Assembly: GCA_017446355.1 (NCBI GenBank)
Contig: JAFSQZ010000097.1
Location: 1-8,079, forward strand
Direction of reading: 5' to 3'
DNA: 8,079 nucleotides
DNA from: Neisseriaceae bacterium
Lineage (GTDB): Bacteria > Pseudomonadota > Gammaproteobacteria > Burkholderiales > Neisseriaceae
Shown here piece by piece: positions 1-5,368 of the stretch. The notes beneath the pieces are model-generated. The model saw only the letters and a list, made by a program, of their open reading frames with translations, was not told where the DNA came from and made no database searches. The position numbers and the translations under genes are program-made. The first letter of the stretch is position 1. Each line of letters starts with the position of its first letter.

Positions 1-432
1 AAATCCTTTGCCGAAGCGCAAACAGGTTTAGATTACGCAATCGCTGCCGCTGGCGTTTTCCTTAAACCTGTGAAAGCGATTAAAGCTGCGGATAAAATTG
101 GTGATGCAGCAAAGGCGGCGAAAAAGGTTGGAAAGGCAGAAAATTACAATTCCGCAGGGTCAAAAAGTGTTGGACAAGTAGATTGCTGCAATACTTCAAC
201 CACCAAACCACCTAAAACTTCGGACGCAAATTCAGTTAGTCAATATGTAGATGATAACGGAAATCTTCGGAGAGAAAGGTATTACGATACCAACGGTAAT
301 GCTTATCTTGATATTGATTACACCAATCATGGTAATGCAACACGACACCCAATTGTTCCACATGAGCATTCCATTGATAGTTCAAATGGTGGATTTATTC
401 GTGAAAAAAATGGGAGACCTATTAACAAATGA
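1..432 (+). CDS. Polymorphic toxin C-terminal fragment (pre-toxin segment + His-rich toxin tail), 5' end outside window
   Basis: The frame is open from base 1, so the gene enters from the left; the ATG at 70 is internal and not a credible start. The 143 visible residues begin with KSFAEAQTGLDYAIAAAGVF, the second half of a pre-toxin 'TG' type segment seen more fully at 1357-1809. An Ala/Lys-rich linker (KAADKIGDAAKAAKKVGK) and a low-complexity spacer with a CC pair follow. The last ~65 residues form the toxin tail: NGNLRRERYYD, GNAYLDIDYTNHGN, then HPIVPHEH. The clustered Asp/His/Arg residues suggest a nuclease-type toxin; it resembles what I remember of 'polymorphic toxin type 24' domains, but that family label is tentative. 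The stop overlaps the next gene's ATG (ATGA), the usual toxin-immunity arrangement. No secretion signal is visible. Whether this is the tail of a full toxin gene or a silent cassette depends on sequence left of base 1. Confidence 0.75.
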   Translation, partial: KSFAEAQTGLDYAIAAAGVFLKPVKAIKAADKIGDAAKAAKKVGKAENYNSAGSKSVGQVDCCNTSTTKPPKTSDANSVSQYVDDNGNLRRERYYDTNGNAYLDIDYTNHGNATRHPIVPHEHSIDSSNGGFIREKNGRPINK

Positions 433-692
433 CAAAAGAAGAATTATTTCAACTTACAGAAGTAGAAGGCAACGAAATCGAATTTAAATATCAAAACAAG
501 TGGTATTCCATAACTTATTGGGAGTATGAAATAAATAAATATGGGTTTTCATTCTGTGAATTTTATCAAAAGCCAGTTGATGTGTACTCTTTTGATGAAT
601 TAATCAGTATTAAATATAACGGCGTAACTGTTATGGAAATGTTAGAATCATTGGATGAAGATGCCGAAAAAAGAGGTGATTTAATATACTAA
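429..692 (+). CDS. Probable immunity protein for the toxin at 1-432
   Basis: An 87-residue soluble, acidic protein with no signal peptide or membrane segment. It starts at ATG 429, sharing 4 bp with the toxin stop, so the two are translationally coupled; GGGAG at 412-416 could serve as a somewhat distant ribosome site. The N-terminus (MTKEELFQL) is followed by a Trp/Tyr-rich strand region (EIEFKYQNKWYSITYWEYE), a variable middle, and a conserved tail, IKYNGVTVMEMLESL-EDAEKRG-IY. The gene at 1009-1287 has the same start and the same tail but a different middle, so the two are paralogues. The immunity role is inferred from position, size and acidity; I do not recognise a named family. A terminator follows directly. 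Confidence 0.75.
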   Translation: MTKEELFQLTEVEGNEIEFKYQNKWYSITYWEYEINKYGFSFCEFYQKPVDVYSFDELISIKYNGVTVMEMLESLDEDAEKRGDLIY

Positions 693-704
693 AATTTAAA
701 TTCA

Positions 705-739
705 AACAACGGTAAACTCAACCTTTCTGCCGTTTTTTG
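705..739 (+). terminator. Rho-independent terminator after cassette 1
   Basis: AACGGTA (708-714) can pair with TGCCGTT (728-734), with one G-U pair, around a 13-nt loop, and a run of six T follows (733-738). It lies 16 bp past the stop of the immunity gene and closes the first toxin/immunity unit. Confidence 0.6.
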
Positions 740-742
740 TAA

Positions 743-868
743 AGCAAGCGTAGGGTAGGTGCATTTGTTGCTCTCGTGTTTAACTCCTATGGTTATATGT
801 ACTTGCATATGACATCTAATTGTAAAATTTAACCGCGTGTGCAATAAGTTGCACACCCTACTCTTGCT
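743..868. mobile_element. 126-bp MITE-like inverted-repeat element
   Basis: The left end (743-763, AGCAAGCGTAGGGT then AGGTGCA) is repeated inverted at the right end (850-868, TGCACACCCTACTCTTGCT), differing by one substitution and two extra bases. The right end also carries a perfect 8-bp hairpin, GTGTGCAA-TAAG-TTGCACAC (837-856). The element holds no convincing gene. Toxin homology in cassette 2 resumes right at its right edge (866), so insertion or recombination here probably removed the 5' part of that toxin gene. No target-site duplication is obvious, so 'mobile' is inferred from the terminal inverted repeats and the position. Confidence 0.5.
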
Positions 869-1012
869 GACGGTAATGCTTATCTTGATATTGATTATAC
901 AAATCATGGCAATGCAAAACATCACCCTATTGTTCCCCACGAACACTTCATTGATACATCTAATAATGGTGGTTTTAATCGTGAAAATACAGGGAGACCA
1001 ATTAACAAATGA
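866..1012 (+). pseudogene. 3' remnant of a second copy of the His-rich toxin
   Basis: Forty-eight codons plus a stop, ADGNAYLDIDYTNHGNAKHH onward to GRPINK, align with the end of the toxin at 1-432: 27 identical bases at 871-897 versus 294-320, then many synonymous changes and one extra Asn codon. The frame is open back only to 848 and has no start codon, pre-toxin segment or ribosome site; a TAA lies at 845-847 inside the inverted-repeat element. The remnant keeps the His-rich HPIVPHEH motif and the ATGA overlap with the following immunity gene. It cannot make a full toxin alone but could donate an alternative toxin end by recombination. Confidence 0.7.
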
Positions 1013-1287
1013 CAAAAGAAGAATTAATTGATTATATTAACTGTGGACATGAAATTGAATTTCGTTATGAAGATATATGGTATGGGATTAACTATACAGA
1101 AGTCTATCGTAAAGGAAATTTTTTTATTAGTTTCTATGAAGCAAATAAAGAATTGTCTGAACACCTTGTCAAAACCGTTGAAGCACTTGTCAATATTAAA
1201 TATAACGGCGTAACCGTTATGGAAATGTTGGAATCATTAGGTGATGAAGAAGATGCTGAAAAACGGGGAGTTTTAGTTATTTACTAA
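1009..1287 (+). CDS. Second immunity-type protein, paralogue of 429-692
   Basis: A 92-residue acidic protein starting at ATG 1009, overlapping the toxin remnant's TGA by 4 bp. It shares the opening MTKEEL, an EIEF-Y--WY strand motif and the closing IKYNGVTVMEMLESL-EDAEKRG--IY with the gene at 429-692, while the middle (residues ~28-62, including NKELSEHLVKTVEALV) is different. This pattern fits immunity proteins matched to slightly different versions of one toxin. Its own toxin is reduced to a tail, so it is either an orphan immunity gene giving protection against siblings or part of a silent cassette. The function is inferred. No clear promoter or terminator is seen; the next cassette's homology begins about 16 bp after its stop. 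Confidence 0.7.
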   Translation: MTKEELIDYINCGHEIEFRYEDIWYGINYTEVYRKGNFFISFYEANKELSEHLVKTVEALVNIKYNGVTVMEMLESLGDEEDAEKRGVLVIY

Positions 1288-1356
1288 TTTCATAATGAAT
1301 AGCGGAAACCCCAAAACCTGCCTGAAAATGCAGATAATGATGTAGACACTGGCGAA

Positions 1357-1809
1357 GTGCCCCCGCCACAAGCGGAAAGCTTGCCACAAGATGCAAGCAT
1401 TGATTGGGTTGATATCGCATCAGATTTTATTCCCATTTATGGCGACATCAAATCCTTTGCCGAAGCGCAAACAGGTTTAGATTACGCAATCGCTGCCGCT
1501 GGCGTTTTCCTTAAACCTGTAAAAGCCATTAAAACGGCGGATAAAGTAAGTGATGCCGTTGATGCGGCGAAAAAGGTTGGGAAAAAAGCTGCTAATAGTT
1601 CTAAAAATGAAGCACACGGTGATGCTGGGCGTGCGTTGGCGAAAGCTGAAAAAAATATTGAGAAATTGCAGGAAAAGCTTAATCAGAGTGGGTTAAGTCG
1701 TGCTGAAAGAAAACAAATAGAAACAAAAATAAGAAATATTCAAAGAAATGCTCAAAGAAATGCTCAAAGAAAACAAAAGGGTGAAAATCATAGTATGAAA
1801 GGTAAATAA
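1357..1809 (+). CDS. Orphan toxin cassette: pre-toxin TG-type segment fused to a basic, unrecognised C-terminus
   Basis: The frame is open from 1303 (after TAG 1300-1302), reading PQNLPENADNDVDTGEVPPP, but the first usable start is GTG 1357 with no Shine-Dalgarno, so this is probably the 3' end of a larger toxin gene kept as a cassette. From GTG it has 150 residues. Residues ~17-51 (WVDIASDFIPIYGDIKSF, then TGLDYA) match the general form of pre-toxin 'TG' segments found just before toxin domains in secreted polymorphic toxins. Residues ~52-76 are an Ala/Lys linker. The variable end (~77-150) is predicted helical or coiled-coil (AEKNIEKLQEKLNQ), very basic, and ends KGENHSMKGK; I recognise no family and see no definite catalytic set. 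Bases 1450-1520 are identical to 1-71. An immunity-type gene starts 2 bp after the stop. Confidence 0.65.
   Translation: MPPPQAESLPQDASIDWVDIASDFIPIYGDIKSFAEAQTGLDYAIAAAGVFLKPVKAIKTADKVSDAVDAAKKVGKKAANSSKNEAHGDAGRALAKAEKNIEKLQEKLNQSGLSRAERKQIETKIRNIQRNAQRNAQRKQKGENHSMKGK
1741..1774 (+). repeat. 12-bp tandem repeat inside the toxin C-terminus
   Basis: CAAAGAAATGCT occurs twice in tandem (1741-1752, 1753-1764), followed by a partial third copy CAAAGAAAAC. The unit is four codons long, so copy changes add or remove 'QRNA' in frame within the basic end of the toxin without breaking it. Confidence 0.85.
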
Positions 1810-1811
1810 TT

Positions 1812-2678
1812 ATGGAAATGACTTTTATTCCTTTTACAAGCGTAGGTTTGTTCAAACTTGATGATGATGTAGAAAATTATACAAAAATACTATCAAAATA
1901 TTTTCATACTCAAACCGACGAATGCGGAGATGATTATTATCATAAGTCTGATAAATTTGATCAAAACACTCATTTTTTAAAAGTAAAAAATGGGAAAATT
2001 CGTTCTATTTATTGCTATGAAAGCGTTATTTTTAATAATGTAAATTTAATTGGATTAACGCTCAATGATTTCAAAAAAATAACCCAAAGTAATTTTATGG
2101 GCGAAGCTTATGAAATGAAAGATCGAGATGGTAAAATAAAATATATTTATGATTTTGATTGTTTAGGATTGCAAATTAGAACTTATCAAAATAAAGTTAT
2201 CGATATTATTGTTTCTGGTTTATGGACATATGAACAAAATCCAATAAAAATGAATTTTGTTCCATTTGAGCAAGTGGGAATATTTAAATTAGATGATGAC
2301 GTAGAAAAATATTCTGATAACTTATTGAATTATATTTATAAAAAAGGTTATTTTAACAATGATGAATATCATTTTGGAGATAATGATATTAAAAAAAACA
2401 GTCATTTTTTGAGTATTCAAGATGGTAAAATCCGTACCATCTTTTGCTATAAGGAACTGATTTATAAAAATATTAACTTAATCGGATTAACAATAGATGA
2501 GTTTAAAAAAATCACTCAATCCGATTATGTTGGAGAAGTGGATGTCATAGATTTTCACGAAGATGAGCCACCTGAATATGTGTATGAGTTTGAAGAGATT
2601 GGTGCACAAGTCTGGACACATTATGATAGGATTGTAACCATTATTGTTTCAGGTCATTGGTCTTATGAAGATGATTGA
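1812..2678 (+). CDS. Tandem-domain probable immunity protein (two copies of a ~140-residue domain)
   Basis: A 288-residue, acidic, soluble protein beginning 2 bp after the toxin stop; AAAGG at 1798-1802 gives a weak ribosome site, and a second ATG at 1818 is possible. Residues 3-141 and 147-286 are copies of one domain at an offset of 144-145, about 44% identical by hand alignment. Best-matching blocks are MTFIPFTSVGLFKLDDDVE / MNFVPFEQVGIFKLDDDVE, NLIGLTLNDFKKITQS / NLIGLTIDEFKKITQS, and DIIVSGLWTYE / TIIVSGHWSYE. The second copy begins with its own Met (ATG 2250), suggesting fusion of two tandem immunity genes or an internal duplication. It is strikingly AT-rich compared with the core genes to the right. 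Position makes it the likely antidote of the 1357-1809 toxin; I do not recognise a named family. A strong terminator follows. Confidence 0.75.
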   Translation: MEMTFIPFTSVGLFKLDDDVENYTKILSKYFHTQTDECGDDYYHKSDKFDQNTHFLKVKNGKIRSIYCYESVIFNNVNLIGLTLNDFKKITQSNFMGEAYEMKDRDGKIKYIYDFDCLGLQIRTYQNKVIDIIVSGLWTYEQNPIKMNFVPFEQVGIFKLDDDVEKYSDNLLNYIYKKGYFNNDEYHFGDNDIKKNSHFLSIQDGKIRTIFCYKELIYKNINLIGLTIDEFKKITQSDYVGEVDVIDFHEDEPPEYVYEFEEIGAQVWTHYDRIVTIIVSGHWSYEDD

Positions 2679-2691
2679 TTTTTGACAAAAC

Positions 2692-2726
2692 AACAGCGGA
2701 AGTCTAAAAACTTCTGCTGTTTTTTT
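2692..2726 (+). terminator. Strong rho-independent terminator closing the cassette array
   Basis: AACAGCGGAAGT (2692-2703) pairs with ACTTCTGCTGTT (2710-2721) over 12 positions, one a G-U pair, around a 6-nt loop, and is followed by seven T (2720-2726). It lies 14 bp after the stop of the tandem-domain immunity gene. Confidence 0.85.
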
Positions 2727-2744
2727 CAAGCAGCCAACGTTCCG

Positions 2745-2811
2745 TCATTCTGAACGAAGTGAAGAATCTCACTTATCCATACAAAGATTCTTCGCCTACG
2801 GTTCAGAATGA
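2745..2811. repeat. Palindromic intergenic repeat (REP/MITE-like)
   Basis: The outer arms TCATTCTGAAC (2745-2755) and GTTCAGAATGA (2801-2811) are perfect inverted copies. Inner arms GAAGAATCT (2761-2769) and AGATTCTTC (2785-2793) pair as well, giving a long interrupted hairpin. The form 'GTCATTCTGAACGAAGTGAAGAATCT' is, as far as I recall, a common type of dispersed intergenic repeat. No coding potential. Confidence 0.7.
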
Positions 2812-2823
2812 TGCATTACCACA

Positions 2824-2838
2824 TTCAGGCAGCCTGAA
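2824..2838. repeat. DNA uptake sequence
   Basis: TTCAGGCAGCCTGAA, a full near-palindromic DUS readable as AGGCAGCCTGAA on + and AGGCTGCCTGAA on minus. It is the leftmost full copy in the window, just outside the cassette array. Confidence 0.8.
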
Positions 2839-2903
2839 AGCGGTACGCGTTTTAAAAAGATTGCCACACTCGCTGCGCTCGTTCGCAATGACCGATTTTC
2901 TTC

Positions 2904-2929
2904 TTGGGGCTGACGTAGATTAGCCCCAA
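2904..2929. repeat. GC-rich hairpin TTGGGGCT...AGCCCCAA
   Basis: A perfect 8-bp stem with a 10-nt loop. It lacks a following T-run in both directions, so it is not a typical intrinsic terminator; its role is unknown. It lies about 175 bp downstream of the resB stop. Confidence 0.55.
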
Positions 2930-3043
2930 AAACAATTTCAAATCTTACAAAAGTATTGGTTTAAAAAGTGTAAACAACGTTAGTATTTTCTACAGTTTGC
3001 TGTGTCTATTGGTGTTTTTGACGAGGTTAAAAAATTGTTCAAT

Positions 3044-3065
3044 TGGTCTTTAAGTGGTCTTTAAG
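3044..3065. repeat. 11-bp tandem duplication
   Basis: TGGTCTTTAAG occurs twice, back to back, in non-coding DNA 39 bp downstream of resB. No function is evident. Confidence 0.85.
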
Positions 3066-3103
3066 CGAGACACAAAAAATGTAAACAAGGTTCTTCATTT
3101 TTA

Positions 3104-5125
3104 TTATTCAGTTTCACTTAAATCTTTCATCAGCATATTTAAATCATTTAATCGTTGTGGAAATTCTTGATTTAAGTCGCGTTCATAGCGGCTGCTCATT
3201 GCGAAACGAATGTGTTGATGTTCAAACAATACCCACGCGCGTTTTTCGCGTATGTAAAACATAAATAAAATGCCTAAAACCAGTAATATTGAGCCGAAAT
3301 AAACCAAAGTTGCACCTGGTGATTTGGTGGTTTGTAAACCAGACATATTGACTTGTTTAAAGTTTTCCAGTTGCAGCAAAATGGGGGCTTTGAAACGTGT
3401 TAGTGCTGTGTAGCCGTCCATACTGTTGAATAAGAATGTGTTGCGAAATTCGCCTTTGGGCATTTCAGGCAGCTGGTTGTCTTGTAGGGCTTGGGTGAGT
3501 GCGATGTCCATTGCGCCATAAAGTACTTGATACATAAATTTGCCTGTGGCTTCTTGCTGGTCTTTGGGGACGTTGTTGGCAATGTATTCGTTGATGGTAA
3601 TGTAACCACCTTGCGCAAATTGTCGCAATAGGTTTTCTACGGCGATTTTAAATTGTGGGCGCACTTCTGGATTAACCGATAAAATGGTTTTGGCAACGAT
3701 TTGTTGATGTTTTTCAGGCTGCAAAAGTAAATCGCGTAATGCCATAAATGATGCCAGTTCTTTTTTTTCATCGGCGGGCAACATTAACCAGCGATAGTCG
3801 CTATTGAGTTCTTCGCGCTCGCCTGTGGCAAAATACCACGAACCTTCACGTTCCAAAGGAAGCATATAGCTGACGTATTGTCGTGCTTGTCCTGCGTTGT
3901 CGCGAATTTTATAAGTGATGGTGGGACCGACATTTTGCAGTTGTTTGTCGTGTTTAACTTGACGCAATTCGTGAATTTTGTTGCCAACAAGCGCGTTTTC
4001 TTTTGCCATATTTTCCACATTAAAAACGCGTAATTCGCCAAATTCTAGTTGATATTGTCTGTTTTCCCCTAAATCTAAAGGAAATTGTTGCTGCGATGAA
4101 GCTTGTAGTTTTGCAGGCTGCCCAATACCGCGTAAATTCCAGCTTTTTAATGTGATGGGTGAGCCACCATCGCCATAAGTGGATTGATAAATGGTGATGC
4201 CGTTTACGGTTAAAGGGTGATTGACGCGAATGGTTTTTTCAATGGTTTTGCCTGTTTGTTTGTCGGTTACCACGATATCGCTGGCAAAATCTTTGGGCAT
4301 ACCTGTGTCGTAAAAATCAATATGAAATTTTTTCAGTTCAATCGTAAAAGGGAGGTGTTGCAACAATAAGCCTTTGTCGGCATTGATAAAAGTTTTGTCT
4401 ATGGTTTGCCCTTCCACAACTTCTACGTTGCCACGAAATGAAAGGTTGCGTGTGCTTAATGTGCTTTCAGGTTTAAAGTCGCGTGCGAAAATGCTTTGAG
4501 TGTCTGGCACAATTTTGCCTGATAAAATCCCTATTTTCAGCAATAAATTGCTGTCTATTAAACCACCTAAACAAATCACAATTAAGGCTAAATGCGCCAA
4601 AATGTAGCCCCATTTATTCATCGCGCCTTTTTTGGCAGCAATGATGAAACTACCGTCTTCACGTGTTTGTGATTGTGTTTGAAAACCATTGATTTTTAAA
4701 TATTTTTCTATAATTTCAGGTTTCAGGCTGCCTGAATGTTGTGTATTTAATTCTGCACTGTGTTTCATCAATGATAAAGAAGTCGCTGTGGCATTTAAGC
4801 GAAATTGGCGCATTTGACGCAAATATTGTGGCATATTGCGCCAAACACATAATGCGGTACTGATGACCAAAAACAACATAATCAGTACAAACCACGATGA
4901 AGCGTATACGTCAAATAAGCCTAAAAAGTGAAAAATCTCCGCCCAAAATGGTCCAAATTGCACCACATAATTTTGCATCGGCTGGTTTTGTTCCACAACG
5001 GTGCCAATGACGGAAGCAATGGCTAAAACAGCAAGTAAAGAAACAGCAAAACGCATGGAGCTTAAAAAAGCAAACCATGGTTGATGAATAAGTGAACGTT
5101 TTTTAGGAAGAGATGTTGAAGTCAT
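3104..5125 (-). CDS. resB: Cytochrome c biogenesis protein ResB (CcsB/Ccs1 family)
   Basis: 673 residues. ResB works with ResC (CcsA) in System II cytochrome c maturation, moving heme to the periplasmic side and attaching it to CXXCH apocytochromes. The family layout is clear. TM1 is at ~24-43 (MRFAVSLLAVLAIASVIGTV) and TM2 at ~77-95. After a cytoplasmic stretch comes TM3 at ~172-190, with a His in GYILAHLALIVICLGGLIDS. A ~410-residue periplasmic domain containing FHIDFYDTGMPKDFASDI and IRVNHPLTVNGITIYQSTYG follows, then TM4 at ~604-625 and a conserved cytoplasmic tail beginning FYIREKRAWVLF. The length and motifs match what I recall of Neisseria ResB. No good Shine-Dalgarno precedes ATG 5125, but the N-terminal form supports this start. 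The upstream cytochrome c4 is a likely client, in the same orientation 243 bp away. A DUS inside the gene encodes SGSLK (131-135). The usual downstream partner resC is not in the window. Confidence 0.95.
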   Translation of the reverse strand: MTSTSLPKKRSLIHQPWFAFLSSMRFAVSLLAVLAIASVIGTVVEQNQPMQNYVVQFGPFWAEIFHFLGLFDVYASSWFVLIMLFLVISTALCVWRNMPQYLRQMRQFRLNATATSLSLMKHSAELNTQHSGSLKPEIIEKYLKINGFQTQSQTREDGSFIIAAKKGAMNKWGYILAHLALIVICLGGLIDSNLLLKIGILSGKIVPDTQSIFARDFKPESTLSTRNLSFRGNVEVVEGQTIDKTFINADKGLLLQHLPFTIELKKFHIDFYDTGMPKDFASDIVVTDKQTGKTIEKTIRVNHPLTVNGITIYQSTYGDGGSPITLKSWNLRGIGQPAKLQASSQQQFPLDLGENRQYQLEFGELRVFNVENMAKENALVGNKIHELRQVKHDKQLQNVGPTITYKIRDNAGQARQYVSYMLPLEREGSWYFATGEREELNSDYRWLMLPADEKKELASFMALRDLLLQPEKHQQIVAKTILSVNPEVRPQFKIAVENLLRQFAQGGYITINEYIANNVPKDQQEATGKFMYQVLYGAMDIALTQALQDNQLPEMPKGEFRNTFLFNSMDGYTALTRFKAPILLQLENFKQVNMSGLQTTKSPGATLVYFGSILLVLGILFMFYIREKRAWVLFEHQHIRFAMSSRYERDLNQEFPQRLNDLNMLMKDLSETE
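4722..4736. repeat. DNA uptake sequence within resB
   Basis: TTCAGGCTGCCTGAA, read as AGGCTGCCTGAA on + or AGGCAGCCTGAA on minus. It is translated in resB as SGSLK in the cytoplasmic stretch before TM3, a tolerant site. Confidence 0.8.
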
Positions 5126-5155
5126 TATGAATCACAATATACAGCAAGTTTTACT

Positions 5156-5271
5156 AAAATCTTTGCGAAACTTACCACAAACTCGTCATTTTGACCAAAT
5201 AAATATAAAGATTTTTCGTTTTATTCAAGATGACGATAAAACAGTAATAAAAATAAAGTTTGCAAAATTTT
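5156..5271. repeat. Palindromic element in the resB upstream region (element A)
   Basis: Nested inverted repeats. The inner arms are TCGTCATTTTGA (5183-5194) and TCAAGATGACGA (5225-5236), with one mismatch. The outer arms, AAAATCTTTGCGAAACTT (5156-5173) against AAAGTTTGCAAAATTTT (5255-5271), are imperfect. A DUS abuts its right end. A related, tighter element lies at 6776-6842. It fills much of the cytochrome c4-resB gap, so it may shape the resB leader or break co-transcription. Confidence 0.5.
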
Positions 5272-5284
5272 CAGGCAGCCTGAA
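5270..5284. repeat. DNA uptake sequence
   Basis: TTCAGGCAGCCTGAA, a full copy in the cytochrome c4-resB gap, adjoining the palindromic element at 5156-5271. Confidence 0.8.
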
Positions 5285-5310
5285 AACTCAATATCCAATC
5301 AATAAACACA

Positions 5311-5350
5311 ACAAGCTGCCTGAACGATTTTTTCTTTTCAGGCAGCTTGT
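5311..5350 (-). terminator. Hairpin built from two inverted near-DUS copies, likely terminator of cytochrome c4
   Basis: ACAAGCTGCCTGAA (5311-5324) and TTCAGGCAGCTTGT (5337-5350) are perfect 14-bp inverted arms with a 12-nt loop. Each arm holds AAGCTGCCTGAA, one base off AGGCTGCCTGAA. It starts 19 bp after the cytochrome c4 stop. The minus-strand sequence after the stem, TGTGTTTATT, is only moderately T-rich, so termination may be partial and let some transcripts run on into resB. Confidence 0.65.
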
Positions 5351-5368
5351 ACGATTAAGCAATTAAAC

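Larger units (their letters stand above)
2679..3103. other. 425-bp non-coding seam between toxin cassettes and resB
   Basis: No credible gene on either strand. In order it holds the cassette terminator, the palindromic repeat at 2745-2811, a DUS (2824-2838), a GC-richer repeat-like stretch (about 2860-2895, CACTCGCTGCGCTCGTTCG), a hairpin with an 8-bp perfect stem TTGGGGCT / AGCCCCAA (2904-2911 and 2922-2929) lacking a T-run on either side, two copies of TGTAAACAA(C/G)GTT (2969-2981 and 3080-3092), and an 11-bp tandem repeat (3044-3065). I see no resC/ccsA remnant on the minus strand; the longest small frame there, from about 3096, is only 19 codons. Confidence 0.7.

Noticed and set aside
70..72. 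ATG 70 as the start of the first toxin gene
   Set aside because: The frame and the pre-toxin homology continue to base 1, as shown by the repeat at 1450-1520; no ribosome site precedes 70.
741..868. CRISPR-like or tRNA structure in the 743-868 region
   Set aside because: There is only one pair of inverted, not regularly spaced direct, repeats, and no cloverleaf with an anticodon arm was found.
689..1015. 108-codon minus-strand frame
   Set aside because: It runs antisense through the inverted-repeat element and the toxin remnant, crosses the cassette 1 terminator region and has no ribosome site. The + strand homology explains the sequence better.
1315..1326. AACCTGCCTGAA as a DUS in cassette 3
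   Set aside because: It has two mismatches to AGGCTGCCTGAA and lies in coding sequence (NLPEN), so it is probably chance.
3784..4041. Minus-strand frame inside resB, with similar frames inside cytochrome c4, engB and the peroxiredoxin gene
   Set aside because: Out-of-frame shadows of well-conserved genes with low-complexity or implausible protein sequence.
5127..5366. 79-codon + strand frame between resB and cytochrome c4
   Set aside because: It passes through the palindromic element, a DUS and both arms of the terminator hairpin, has no ribosome site, and starts 2 bp from the divergent resB ATG.
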